64,000 nt of DNA from Gastranaerophilus sp944325835 (lineage in GTDB: Bacteria; Cyanobacteriota; Vampirovibrionia; Gastranaerophilales; Gastranaerophilaceae). The stretch covers positions 496,001-560,000 of the forward strand of contig OZ007029.1 in assembly GCA_963931575.1 (NCBI GenBank). The letters run 5' to 3'. The notes under the pieces are model-generated. The model was not told the DNA's origin and made no database searches. It was given only the letters and a program-made list of their open reading frames with translations. The translations under genes were made by a program, and so were the position numbers. Shown piece by piece: positions 17,264 to 25,233 of this stretch; positions within the stretch are counted from its first letter, which is position 1, and every line of letters starts with the position of its first letter.

Positions 17264-17974
17264 TTATTTTAATGCCAGGATTATGTTGTGGCGATATGGG
17301 GTTTTTGTCAGTCGGTAGGAGAAAAATTTGTCTTGTTCACAGACCGTACAATAAGGACTTATATCAATTTTTGTAACTCCGATATCCTCAAGCTGGCGGC
17401 GGTTAGTTTCTTTTAAATCAACCATAAATTTTTCGCCCTTAGGTTCATAAACTGTATAAGGCTTTAACGCTTCAACTACCTCTTCCGTAACTTCAAAGCA
17501 GCATTTTGCTATACACGGGCCGATTGCAGCGATTATGTTTTCCGGTTTTGAGCCGAGTTTAATCATCTTGAGAGCCGTTTTTTGTGCGATTAATGAAGCG
17601 GTTCCGCGCCAGCCCGCGTGAATTCCGGCTGCGATATTTAAAACAGGGTCAAAAAGAATGACCGGTGTACAGTCGGCAAAATTCAGTGTAAGCGCAAAAC
17701 CTTTATTCTTTAAAATTAGCGCGTCAGTATCCGGAATTATTCCGCCGTGAGCCGGTGCAATTGCAACATTAGCGCTGTGGATTTGTACAGGCGCTATGAA
17801 GTTTTCTGCCGGAATTCCGGTAATACGTGCCAGAAAATCTTTGTTTTCTGCCAGAAACGAACTGCGTGTTGTAAAATAGTGGGTCAAGCCTTTTAACATA
17901 TCGGATTGAATAAGGGTTTTTCCCTCAAAAACAGTTTCGTAAAACATATTAATAACCGTATTGTTCTCTGGCAT
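17264..17974 (-). CDS. pgeF: Peptidoglycan editing factor / polyphenol oxidase family protein (YfiH/PgeF)
   Basis: The protein has 236 aa. The family removes mis-incorporated residues from peptidoglycan precursors or acts as a Cu/Zn-dependent oxidase-like or purine-nucleoside enzyme. Conserved pieces are QIHSAN, TLNFADCTPVILFD, AGIHAGWRGTA with the metal-binding His, and IGPCIAKCCFEV. The start at 17974 overlaps the end of the sigma-factor gene by 26 bp; the alternative ATG at 17947 would follow that gene's stop directly. Either implies translational coupling to the sigma factor. Confidence 0.9.
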   Translation of the reverse strand: MPENNTVINMFYETVFEGKTLIQSDMLKGLTHYFTTRSSFLAENKDFLARITGIPAENFIAPVQIHSANVAIAPAHGGIIPDTDALILKNKGFALTLNFADCTPVILFDPVLNIAAGIHAGWRGTASLIAQKTALKMIKLGSKPENIIAAIGPCIAKCCFEVTEEVVEALKPYTVYEPKGEKFMVDLKETNRRQLEDIGVTKIDISPYCTVCEQDKFFSYRLTKTPYRHNIILALK

Positions 17975-18614
17975 TCAGGTATTGTTTGATAGAAACCAGT
18001 GCGGCCTGAACTATTCTTGTGACACGTGAGGAAGAAAGTCCGACCTGCGTCGCTATATCTTTTACCTGCATATTTCTGTAGAAACGGTATTCCACAACGG
18101 TTCTTTCTTTTGGCGGAAGGTTTGCGATAGCTTCTTTAATCATTTTTGCCAGCTCGGAGATTTCAGCGTTTTCATCCGGCTGTGCATGAGGGTCTTTGAC
18201 AAAATCAAACGGAGAATCATTATCGCTTGCGGCAGCTGCTAAACCGTCAATGGACAGGATAGTTTCGTAAATGGATTCCCGAACTTTAGCTTTTTGTGCT
18301 TCGGGATCACTTTCATCGTAAAGCGCTTCGTTTTCCTCCTCTTCTTCTTTATGTTTTAAAGAATACCATTTATACCGGATGCGCAGTTCGTTTCTCATTG
18401 CCCAGCGAACTGCAGTAGCTACGTATGCGGCGTTGTATTTCGCAAGCTGTTCGGGTGTTTTATTTTTAACCAGAACCTGAATAGCAATTACCCCGATAGA
18501 AACAAGTTCTTCAATATCAAGCATGTGCGAAGGAATCCGGCGGTATTCCACGCGGGCTACCTTCTTTACGATGTCTATATATTCCTGAATTTTTTGTTTA
18601 TCTATGTTTATCAT
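17949..18614 (-). CDS. FliA/SigB-like alternative sigma-70 family factor
   Basis: The protein has 221 aa. Region 2 is seen at about residues 28-85 (MLDIEELVSIGVIAIQVLV; ATAVRWAMRNELRIRYK), followed by an acidic linker (KEEEEENEALYDESD). Region 4 has a helix-turn-helix at the C-terminus (LPPKERTVVEYRFY; VKDIATQVGLSSSRVTRIV). The short length and lack of region 1.1 fit group 3 sigma factors such as FliA. It sits between flhB and pgeF on the same strand, so a link to the export apparatus is plausible. Target promoters are unknown. Confidence 0.85.
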   Translation of the reverse strand: MINIDKQKIQEYIDIVKKVARVEYRRIPSHMLDIEELVSIGVIAIQVLVKNKTPEQLAKYNAAYVATAVRWAMRNELRIRYKWYSLKHKEEEEENEALYDESDPEAQKAKVRESIYETILSIDGLAAAASDNDSPFDFVKDPHAQPDENAEISELAKMIKEAIANLPPKERTVVEYRFYRNMQVKDIATQVGLSSSRVTRIVQAALVSIKQYLNAREQYGY

Positions 18615-18723
18615 TATTGTCCCAATTGTATTCTAGCATATCGACAGGTAAATAATACCTTTATTTGTATGATTTTTTGAGAGAGGAAACATGTGCAATC
18701 CGCAGCTTTGAGCCTGACAGGGG

Positions 18724-19794
18724 TTAGCGGCGCGGTGAATTGCCTTTTTTCAAATTGTAAACGAAAAGTAAAATTTCTGCTACTGCTTTGTAAAGTTCCG
18801 GCGGAATCATCTGGTTTAAATCCACCATTTTGAATAAAGCTCTTGCGACCGGTGCGTTTTCTATTACCGGAACATTATGATCTTTTGCGATTTGAATAAT
18901 TTTTTTAGCGATTAATTCTGTGCCTTTCGCGATAAGCATCGGGGAAGCCATTTCTTCCTGTTTGTACTTAAGTGCGCAGGCAACATGAATAGGGTTTGTA
19001 ACGACAAAATCCGCTTCCGGAACCGCGTCCATCATACCTTGCTGCAGCATTTGCATACGGCGCTGGCGCAGAGCGGCTTTGACGTTCGGATCGCCTTCTG
19101 TGTTTTTGTATTCGTCCTTGATTTCTTTGAAAGACATTTTCTGATCTTTCAAGAATTTCCATTTTGTAACCCCATAATCTGCCGCCGAGATTACGAGAAA
19201 GGCGATACACGCTTTGAAGATGAAATCTGTTATGAGTTTGCCGAACTCTATCATAACGGCGAAATTATTGTCGATTGCCGCAAGCATTAAAATGCTTTCA
19301 ATGTGTTCTTTATAAACGCTCCAGCCTATAAACCCGAGGATTGCAACTTTTAGAATATTTTTGAAAAGTTCAAAAAGAGTTTTTATAGACATGATGTTTT
19401 TGAAATATTTTGTCGGGTTAAGTTTATCAAGTTTCGGCACAAGCGGAGCGATAGCGACCAGCGGTCCTACCTGAATAAAATCCGCAAGTATTGCGACCAG
19501 CCACGCCAGAAACAAAATCGGCCCGATAATCAGCGCAGCACATTTGATTGTTGTCGTCCAGATATAAGTCATACCTATTTCATCAAGGTGTGCATTGGGG
19601 ATTTGCTCATATAGCAGGGTGTAAATCTGAACAATCTGTTCCCAGATAAAAGGTGCCAGTCCGAAAATTGCCGAAAACAGTACAAGTAACGACACGGCCA
19701 TAGAAAAATCTTTGGACTTAACGACCTGCCCTTCTTTCCTTGCCTGCTCGAGCTTTCGCGGTGTGGCGTCATACTGTTTATCTTCATCACCCAT
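18724..19794 (-). CDS. flhB: FlhB/SctU-family type III export switch protein
   Basis: The protein has 356 aa, the normal family length. FlhB is an inner-membrane component of the flagellar or type III export gate, and its cytoplasmic domain autocleaves to change substrate class. The start MGDEDKQYDATPRKLEQAR is the typical N-terminus (E-K-T-x-x-P-T-x-x-K). Four transmembrane helices follow (residues about 28-50, 85-110, 140-165, 185-210). The cytoplasmic domain has DFVVTNPIHVACALKY. The cleavage motif is NPIH rather than the usual NPTH. No other export gene is visible in the window. Confidence 0.93.
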   Translation of the reverse strand: MGDEDKQYDATPRKLEQARKEGQVVKSKDFSMAVSLLVLFSAIFGLAPFIWEQIVQIYTLLYEQIPNAHLDEIGMTYIWTTTIKCAALIIGPILFLAWLVAILADFIQVGPLVAIAPLVPKLDKLNPTKYFKNIMSIKTLFELFKNILKVAILGFIGWSVYKEHIESILMLAAIDNNFAVMIEFGKLITDFIFKACIAFLVISAADYGVTKWKFLKDQKMSFKEIKDEYKNTEGDPNVKAALRQRRMQMLQQGMMDAVPEADFVVTNPIHVACALKYKQEEMASPMLIAKGTELIAKKIIQIAKDHNVPVIENAPVARALFKMVDLNQMIPPELYKAVAEILLFVYNLKKGNSPRR

Positions 19795-19815
19795 AACTTT
19801 ATTTTAACATAAATA

Positions 19816-19844
19816 TTGACGTTATTCTAAAAATAGTTTAAAAT
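19816..19844 (+). promoter_or_regulatory. Promoter of pilin-like gene copy 1
   Basis: TTGACG (19816-19821), 17 nt, TAAAAT (19839-19844). The spacing and position relative to the gene match the other four copies. Confidence 0.75.
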
Positions 19845-19911
19845 AAAAAAGAAATGTCACACAGTGGCATTCAATATAAGATAAAGGCGAGAAGCCGGAA
19901 AGGATAGAAAG

Positions 19912-21258
19912 ATGAAAAAACAGAGTGTAAGCATTTTATCAGGGGGGGGGGGGGGGCCGGCTGAGCCGGTGCCATATTTGGTTCCGAGCGGTTGGACCAC
20001 GAGAAATCTGAGGGAGAAGGCTGAGCCGACCGCTGAGCGGCATCCACAAAGCGACTCGAACGAGAATTTAACGAATGAAGTTTTGGTTCCGAGCGATTGG
20101 AGCACGAAGAATCCATATTGTCATTCCGAACTTGTTTCGGAATCTGTCCCACGTTACGAGCGGGTATCCAACATTGGCCAGACCCTGAATCCGTCTTGCT
20201 CGACTCGCGAAAAACGGCACCGCGAAAAGCGTGGTTTTCGCTTAGTGCCTCTGCTCGCTCGCGCAGTTCCGGGTGACAATTTATCGTCATTGCGAGCCGC
20301 ATTCACAATGGCCGAGATATTATTATCCCTGACGATAATCGGCGTGGTGGCAGCGATAACGCTTCCGTCACTCACGGGAAACATTAATGAGCGAACGTGG
20401 AATACGCAAAGAAAAGCACTTTATGCAAGATTTTCGCAAGCTATATCACTTATGCCTGCCCTGAATGGCTATGGTACCCTGACTGAAGGTGATTCCTCGA
20501 CTTCTGCCGTTGATACGGCCGCTGAAACTTTCATTACGGCAGGTTTGTCAAAAGTCTTAAAAATGACTAATATTTGTGATAGCGAGCATTTATCTGATTG
20601 CGGTCTGCCGGATAAAATTACTCCTCATACCGGCAGTGTAATAACACCATTCCCTGCAGATTTTGGTGCTTTAAACAGTACAATGCTCAATGCATCGTAC
20701 ACCTCTTTTTCTTACTCAATGTTAAATACCAAGGCTGCCGCATTTGAAACCCAGAACGGTGAAAGTGTCGCAGTTTATTACAATCCGAATTGTGTTTCGG
20801 AATTGAGTCCTTCTGTGTGGTGGGATCCTATTCAAAATAGGGTTTGTGCTAATTTTATTTATGACCTTAACGGTAAAAAGGGGCCGAATACCTACGGTAA
20901 AGATATCGGTTTTATAACTGTCCTATATTCAGTAGACAGTGTTGTCGTTGCGCCGCTTGTTCACTCAAGAAATGCAACGGCGGCACCTCTGGTTGCTTCC
21001 GGCTCAAGTTCTTTGACTGCATCAAAATCCTGTACACAGTTGGATGCAAATTACCGTTTGCCGACTAAGGAAGAAGCCGGTGCTATGTTTGTTAATCAGA
21101 ACTTAATCGGCAGTATAAACGAAGATCATTACTGGACTTCTTCACTTTCTCTTTCAAACAACGAGAGCCGCGGCTGGGCGCAAAGTCTATGGACCGGCGC
21201 AAGGCTTATGCTTGATAGAACGCAGACTAAACAGGTTCGTTGCGTAAAAAGGGATTAA
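19912..21258 (+). CDS. Poly-G-switched prepilin-like protein, copy 1 (in frame: ON)
   Basis: The ATG at 19912 follows AAAGGATAGAAAG and gives MKKQSVSILS, then five Gly encoded by 15 G, and a continuous frame to 21258 (448 aa). The type III/IV prepilin motif FTMAEILLSLTIIGVV begins at residue 131 (F at +1, E at +5), preceded by Ala. A 130-residue leader is far longer than any usual prepilin leader and is made of repeat-derived sequence. The mature part has a conserved N-terminal helix (TWNTQRKALYARFSQAI) and a variable middle. The C-terminal DUF1566/Lcl-like domain shows YRLPTKEEAGAMF ... YWTSS ... VRCVKRD. Probable surface appendage subunit; the exact role is unknown. Confidence 0.75.
   Translation: MKKQSVSILSGGGGGPAEPVPYLVPSGWTTRNLREKAEPTAERHPQSDSNENLTNEVLVPSDWSTKNPYCHSELVSESVPRYERVSNIGQTLNPSCSTREKRHREKRGFRLVPLLARAVPGDNLSSLRAAFTMAEILLSLTIIGVVAAITLPSLTGNINERTWNTQRKALYARFSQAISLMPALNGYGTLTEGDSSTSAVDTAAETFITAGLSKVLKMTNICDSEHLSDCGLPDKITPHTGSVITPFPADFGALNSTMLNASYTSFSYSMLNTKAAAFETQNGESVAVYYNPNCVSELSPSVWWDPIQNRVCANFIYDLNGKKGPNTYGKDIGFITVLYSVDSVVVAPLVHSRNATAAPLVASGSSSLTASKSCTQLDANYRLPTKEEAGAMFVNQNLIGSINEDHYWTSSLSLSNNESRGWAQSLWTGARLMLDRTQTKQVRCVKRD
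19942..19956 (+). repeat. Poly-G tract, 15 G (copy 1)
   Basis: An uninterrupted run of 15 G starts at codon 11 of the pilin-like gene. A change by anything other than multiples of three would remove the prepilin domain from the reading frame. Confidence 0.9.
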
Positions 21259-21277
21259 TAATTTATCCTTTCTTAAT

Positions 21278-21312
21278 CAGCGGGTGTATACCCGCTGTTT
21301 TTTTTTTTTTTG
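21278..21312 (+). terminator. Terminator of pilin-like copy 1
   Basis: CAGCGGGT GTAT ACCCGCTG followed by a long T-run, directly after the gene. Confidence 0.93.
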
Positions 21313-21346
21313 TCTGAGAAAGGCACGCGACGTAGAGCAGCTTTGT

Positions 21347-21679
21347 TTAGTGTCCGCTGTAGTCAAAATACCTGTCAAAATCAACATCATCAAAACTGCA
21401 GAGCAGTCTGAAAATTTCATCGTGTTCGTCCAGCCGTTGAAAATTATATTCATCAAACTTCCAGTACTTAGGGTTTATGCCGCGTACACGTATAACCCCG
21501 TGGTCTTTCAGTATGGTTAACTTCTTTTTTACGGTTTCTAAGGGTAAATTGACGAGTTTGGCAAGCTCAACGGAAGTTATGCCCTCTTCGCTAGAGTGCT
21601 TTTCCGGCGTTAAAAACATCAGTTCCAGACCGACTTGCTTTAATTCTTTATCCTCATTTTCAAGTTCAAACTCGTACAT
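21347..21679 (-). CDS. Small winged-helix (ArsR/MarR-like) regulator
   Basis: The protein has 110 aa. Residues 33-70 form a classical winged-helix core (GITSVELAKLVNLPLETVKKKLTILKD split across helices 2 and 3, then HGVIRVRG as wing start). The C-terminal part (YNFQRLDEHDEIFRLL) is acidic. It is convergent with pilin-like copy 1 and close to its terminator, but nothing shows that it controls the pilin. TATGAT ends 6 nt before the ATG, so the mRNA may be leaderless. Confidence 0.7.
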   Translation of the reverse strand: MYEFELENEDKELKQVGLELMFLTPEKHSSEEGITSVELAKLVNLPLETVKKKLTILKDHGVIRVRGINPKYWKFDEYNFQRLDEHDEIFRLLCSFDDVDFDRYFDYSGH

Positions 21680-21823
21680 AGTAATATCATAATCGGAATA
21701 TTTTTCTATTTCATCATATTATCATACTAAAATTGTTAAGTTTGTAAACATTTTCCCCGCCGGCGCAATTATTTCAGGCAAAAATACTTTATATAAGTGT
21801 GTAGTTTATGAAGGTTATTTTGT

Positions 21824-22438
21824 ATGTTTAGTCCAGTAGCATCAGGAATATTTGCGTTCAGAAACATTGGCAAGACCGAGAATGGTGAAATCGGCCGTGC
21901 TCCGGTTGCTGTCGGACAGGTCGCCGGGATTTGGAAAGAGCTTGGCAAATATGATAAAACTATAGCTATGGGAACTAAAAATGCTATACAAATACTGCAG
22001 GATGTTGCGGGAGATTCAAAAGCGCTTAGATATGCAGGTAAAACAGTTGAATTTTTAAGTAACAATATAAACCCGTTGATTTGTGCTTCCAGCGTGGTTA
22101 AAGTTGCTATGTCTGACGATAAAGAAAAAACTTTTAAAGAAGAATTAGGCTCGCTTGCCTTTATGTTTGCGGGTGAACATTTAATCTCTAAAAACTACAA
22201 CAATATTGCAAATTCTAAAACTGTCACAAACACGCTTGAAAAAATGTCCAAATCCGGCGTATTTAAACCGGTATTTGAAACGATTGCAAAACACAAATGG
22301 GGTGGAAAAATCGGAGCGATTATCAAAGGGCTTACATTTGTATCTGTTTCTATCGGTTCTTCCTGCCTCGGGCTGGAACTGACAAAATCTCTTATGAAAA
22401 CTATGGATAAAAACGGCAAAGAGTCCATTGTGGCGTAA
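21824..22438 (+). CDS. 204-aa protein of unknown function
   Basis: It starts MFSPVASGIFAFRNIGK, with the short F-x-F-R motif near the N-terminus. The centre is helical and alanine-rich (NNINPLICASSVVKVAM; SLAFMFAGEHLIS). A hydrophobic stretch near the C-terminus (IIKGLTFVSVSIGSSCLGLE) could be a membrane helix. The upstream region carries AATACTTTATATAAGTGTG, overlapping the motif found before 9411 and 15879 and sharing AAGTGTGTAGTTT with 60869. Not recognised. Confidence 0.55.
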   Translation: MFSPVASGIFAFRNIGKTENGEIGRAPVAVGQVAGIWKELGKYDKTIAMGTKNAIQILQDVAGDSKALRYAGKTVEFLSNNINPLICASSVVKVAMSDDKEKTFKEELGSLAFMFAGEHLISKNYNNIANSKTVTNTLEKMSKSGVFKPVFETIAKHKWGGKIGAIIKGLTFVSVSIGSSCLGLELTKSLMKTMDKNGKESIVA

Positions 22439-22513
22439 AAATTTTTAAAATATTGTAAAAAAATACATTAAAAGCTCTATGAAATTCAATTCTTGCTGTG
22501 TTATTATTTTTTT

Positions 22514-23377
22514 ATGAGAAACTTATTGCTGGCGCTATGTTTTTTTATTTGTTCAGTTAACCCTGTTTTTGCAATAAAAATCGGGCTGCTTACTGATGTC
22601 GCGAGTGCCGGTGTCGGAACCTCCGGTGACGGCGTTATTATTGATGCGCGTTCGAACAGAACAGTTACCGAACTTAAACAAATGAAAGGATATCTTATTG
22701 TTGCACGCAAAAATAAAATGGCAATAAGAATCAACGGTGAATATCAGGATATCAATACGGACAGAATTGTAATAAAATCCGCTCAGGGCGGCTTTGTCAG
22801 TACGAAAAAAAGGTGGTACCGCGGAAATTTGATTATTCAGAATAATCGTGGCAAACTTACGGTTATAAATGATGTTGATCTGGAAAGCTATTTAAAAGGA
22901 GTTATTCCGTCTGAAATGCCAACCAGCTGGGATGTAGAAGCGCATAAGGCTCAGGCAATAGCCGCGAGAAGTTACGCGCTTGCAAATCTTGGTAAACGTG
23001 CGGCTAAGGGTTACGATTTGGAAGATACACCTCGGGATCAAGCTTATGGCGGCGCTTCTGCGGAAAACAGAGGAACAACAAAAGCGGTCAACGATACGCG
23101 CGGCATTGTTCTGACTCACAACCAGCGTATTATTTCAGCCTTTTATACAGCCTCTGCCGGCGGTAAAACTAAAACTGCCAGTGCAACCTGGGGCGGTAAT
23201 GTCCCGTATTTGCGCTCTGTCCCTTCTTACGACGCCTCTGTCGGTAAAAAAGGCCACGGAATCGGAATGTCGCAGCATGGTGCCAATAACCTTGCGAAAC
23301 AAGGTTATAACGCTTATCAGATACTTAAATATTTTTATAATGATGTCAGCTTTGCAAGGTTGAAAACAGAAATTTAA
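22514..23377 (+). CDS. SpoIID/LytB-domain protein (putative peptidoglycan lytic enzyme)
   Basis: The protein has 287 aa from the ATG at 22514. Residues 1-20 (RNLLLALCFFICSVNPVFA) are a signal peptide, so it is exported. The SpoIID domain is clear: VDLESYLKGVIPSEMPTSW, AHKAQAIAARSYAL, TRGIVLTHNQRIISAFYTA and the terminal GHGIGMSQHGA. SpoIID proteins cleave denuded glycan strands as lytic transglycosylases; the Glu in SEMP is the catalytic candidate. TATTAT lies 6 nt before the ATG, consistent with the leaderless pattern of this window. It stands alone before the HU gene. Confidence 0.9.
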   Translation: MRNLLLALCFFICSVNPVFAIKIGLLTDVASAGVGTSGDGVIIDARSNRTVTELKQMKGYLIVARKNKMAIRINGEYQDINTDRIVIKSAQGGFVSTKKRWYRGNLIIQNNRGKLTVINDVDLESYLKGVIPSEMPTSWDVEAHKAQAIAARSYALANLGKRAAKGYDLEDTPRDQAYGGASAENRGTTKAVNDTRGIVLTHNQRIISAFYTASAGGKTKTASATWGGNVPYLRSVPSYDASVGKKGHGIGMSQHGANNLAKQGYNAYQILKYFYNDVSFARLKTEI

Positions 23378-23431
23378 TATTGAAAAATACTTGCCATTTG
23401 CTATTTTTATATGGTAAATTCCTCGAAACAC

Positions 23432-23460
23432 TTGTCAAAACGCCATTTAAGTGCTATAAT
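23432..23460 (+). promoter_or_regulatory. Strong sigma70-type promoter of the HU gene
   Basis: TTGTCA (23432-23437), 17 nt, TATAAT (23455-23460), followed by a ~65-nt leader with GGAGA before the ATG. This contrasts with the leaderless genes. Confidence 0.85.
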
Positions 23461-23530
23461 AGCCTATGAAACGGCATGGTTATGCGGTTTTCTGTATAGG
23501 TTAAAGTTAGAGTTAAAAAAGGAGACAAAA

Positions 23531-23803
23531 ATGAACAAAGATGAATTACTGAAAGAAGTTGCGAAAAAAGCTGGAGTTCCTCAAAAAACAGCTTATGATG
23601 TAGTAAATTCAATATTGGACATCGTTGAAAAAACTGTTTCAAAAGGTAAAAAAGTAACATTAATCGGTTTTGGTACATTTGAAGCTCGTAAACGTGGCGC
23701 AAGAATCGGCAGAAACCCGCAAACCGGTGTAGAAATTAAAATCCCTGCAAAAACAGTTCCGGCATTCACAGCAGGTAAAAAATTCAAAGAAATGCTTAAA
23801 TAG
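23531..23803 (+). CDS. hup: DNA-binding protein HU
   Basis: The protein has 90 aa. The start ATG at 23531 has GGAGA five bases before it. It is the histone-like DNA-bending dimer of the nucleoid. MNKDELLKEVAKKAG at the start, the family signature GFGTFEARKRGARIGRNP on the beta arms, and AFTAGKKFKEML at the end are all present, and length is standard. Confidence 0.97.
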   Translation: MNKDELLKEVAKKAGVPQKTAYDVVNSILDIVEKTVSKGKKVTLIGFGTFEARKRGARIGRNPQTGVEIKIPAKTVPAFTAGKKFKEMLK

Positions 23804-23818
23804 TTTTAAAAAGACACA

Positions 23819-23850
23819 AGCCCCCTCTTGAATAAGGGGGCTTTACTTTT
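23819..23850 (+). terminator. Terminator of hup
   Basis: AGCCCCCT / AGGGGGCT with loop CTTGAATA followed by TTTACTTTTT. Its T-run overlaps the -35 box (TTTACT) of the next pilin-like gene. Confidence 0.92.
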
Positions 23851-23870
23851 TATAAAAAATAGTACATAAT
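23842..23870 (+). promoter_or_regulatory. Promoter of pilin-like gene copy 2
   Basis: TTTACT (23842-23847), 17 nt, CATAAT (23865-23870). The segment AGTACATAATGAAGAAGGC is shared with copy 3. Confidence 0.7.
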
Positions 23871-23989
23871 GAAGAAGGCAATAAGTCGTTATTGTCGAAT
23901 GGACGAGAAAAGTTAATAAGTTAATAGGTTAATGAGTTAATAAGGCTTATGACCGAATGGCTAAAAATATTAAAGAAAGGATGGAAAGA

Positions 23990-25233
23990 ATGAAAAACCG
24001 AAGTGTAAGTATTTGTACGGGGGGGGGGGGGGGCCGGCTGAGCCGGTTCTACAATTGGACCCGAACGATTGGACCACGAGAAAACCATATTGTCATGCTG
24101 AACTTGTTTCAGCATCAGTCCCATGTCGCGAGCTACCGGTAACGCCGGCCAGATTCCGAAACAGTCTTGCTCGACTCGCGAAAAACGGCACCGCGAAAAG
24201 CGTGGTTTTCGCTTTGTGCCTCCGCTCGCTCGCGCAGTTCGGAATGACATTAAAGGAAATGACTCGGGTTTGTGCCTTTACCATGGCGGAAATCCTGTTA
24301 TCCCTCACGATAATCGGCGTGGTAGCGGCGATAACGTTACCGAGTTTGACTGGCAACATAAACGAGCGGACATGGAATACGCAGCGCAAAGCCCTTTACG
24401 CCAGAATGAGTCAGGCGGTATCGCTTATGCCGGCTTTAAATGGTTACGGAACCCTGACAGAGGAAACCGACAGCGCAGGCTCAACTTCAATAGTGGATAC
24501 GGCAGCAGAAACTTTTGTGACAGCCGGACTTTCTAAAGTCCTTAAAATTAATAATATATGTGACAATGAACATTTGGCAGACTGCGGTATTCCTAAGACT
24601 TTTATTAATCTAAAAGGTTCTAAAGTTGATGTTCCTGAGGATTTGGTGGCGTTAAATAGTTTTTTTACCAGCGGCTCTATGATTAATGGTGACTTTTTTA
24701 TCTCCTATTCGCAACAAAATACTAAGGCGGTTGCTTTTGAAACGGTCAATGGTGAAAGTTTAATAACTTATTATAATCCAAAATGCAGATATCGTGTTGA
24801 TAGATCATCCGCAGGATTTTCCCAGCCTGATATGTGCGCAAATTTTATTTATGATTTAAATGGTACCAAGGGGCCAAATACTGTTGGTAAAGATGTTGGT
24901 TTTATTACAGTAATGTATCCGGCAGATTCTTCTGTATTTATGCCGATGCCATATACAAAAACTGCCGGCTACGCGACTTCTAAAAATGCTAATAAACTCT
25001 GTCAGACTATATTTGGTGATGATGCAAGATTACCTAATCGTAATGAACTTGCCGCTGTGGCGTTTAATAGTCTCTTAACCGGAGAATATAGTGCCAATGA
25101 TTCTTATTGGACTTCTACTCCCACCGGTGCGTTTAACAACAAAGGGTATTACGTGTATAATATCAAGAGTGGATTATATCGTACAGACTACGGACCGGAC
25201 ACACCAATACCTATTATTTGTATAAAAAAGTAA
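23990..25233 (+). CDS. Poly-G-switched prepilin-like protein, copy 2 (out of frame: OFF as sequenced)
   Basis: The conserved start ATG at 23990 (MKNRSVSICT) leads into 15 G and then stops at 24140, 50 codons later. The prepilin-domain frame, open from before the G run to 25233, begins its motif FTMAEILLSLTIIGVV at 24277, which is 287 nt from the ATG and so not a multiple of three. With 16 or 13 G the two would join. An internal ATG at 24259 would give a six-residue leader (MTRVCA), a conventional prepilin, but its AAAGGA lies only one base upstream. The C-terminal Lcl-like domain (ARLPNRNELAAVAF, YWTSTPTG, IPIICIKK) lacks the usual VRCV ending. The stop abuts recN's stop on the other strand. 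Confidence 0.65.
24019..24033 (+). repeat. Poly-G tract, 15 G (copy 2)
   Basis: 15 uninterrupted G follow TGTAC, at codons 10-15 of the conserved start. Homopolymer length may be uncertain in the assembly. Confidence 0.9.

Noticed and set aside
19942..19956. Poly-G runs as pure assembly artefacts
   Set aside because: Exact lengths may be wrong, but the same arrangement at five loci with conserved starts and promoters cannot be produced by sequencing error; only the ON/OFF state of each copy is uncertain.
20500..21258. Diversity-generating retroelement target in the Lcl-like pilin C-termini
   Set aside because: The domains vary between copies and resemble a ligand-binding fold, but no reverse transcriptase, template repeat or adenine-biased substitution pattern is visible in the window.
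24013..24142. TTG and similar codons just before the G runs as real starts of the pilin frames
   Set aside because: They are not preceded by ribosome sites and vary between copies, whereas the upstream ATG with AAAGGATAG/AAAGGATGG and the SVSI peptide is conserved.
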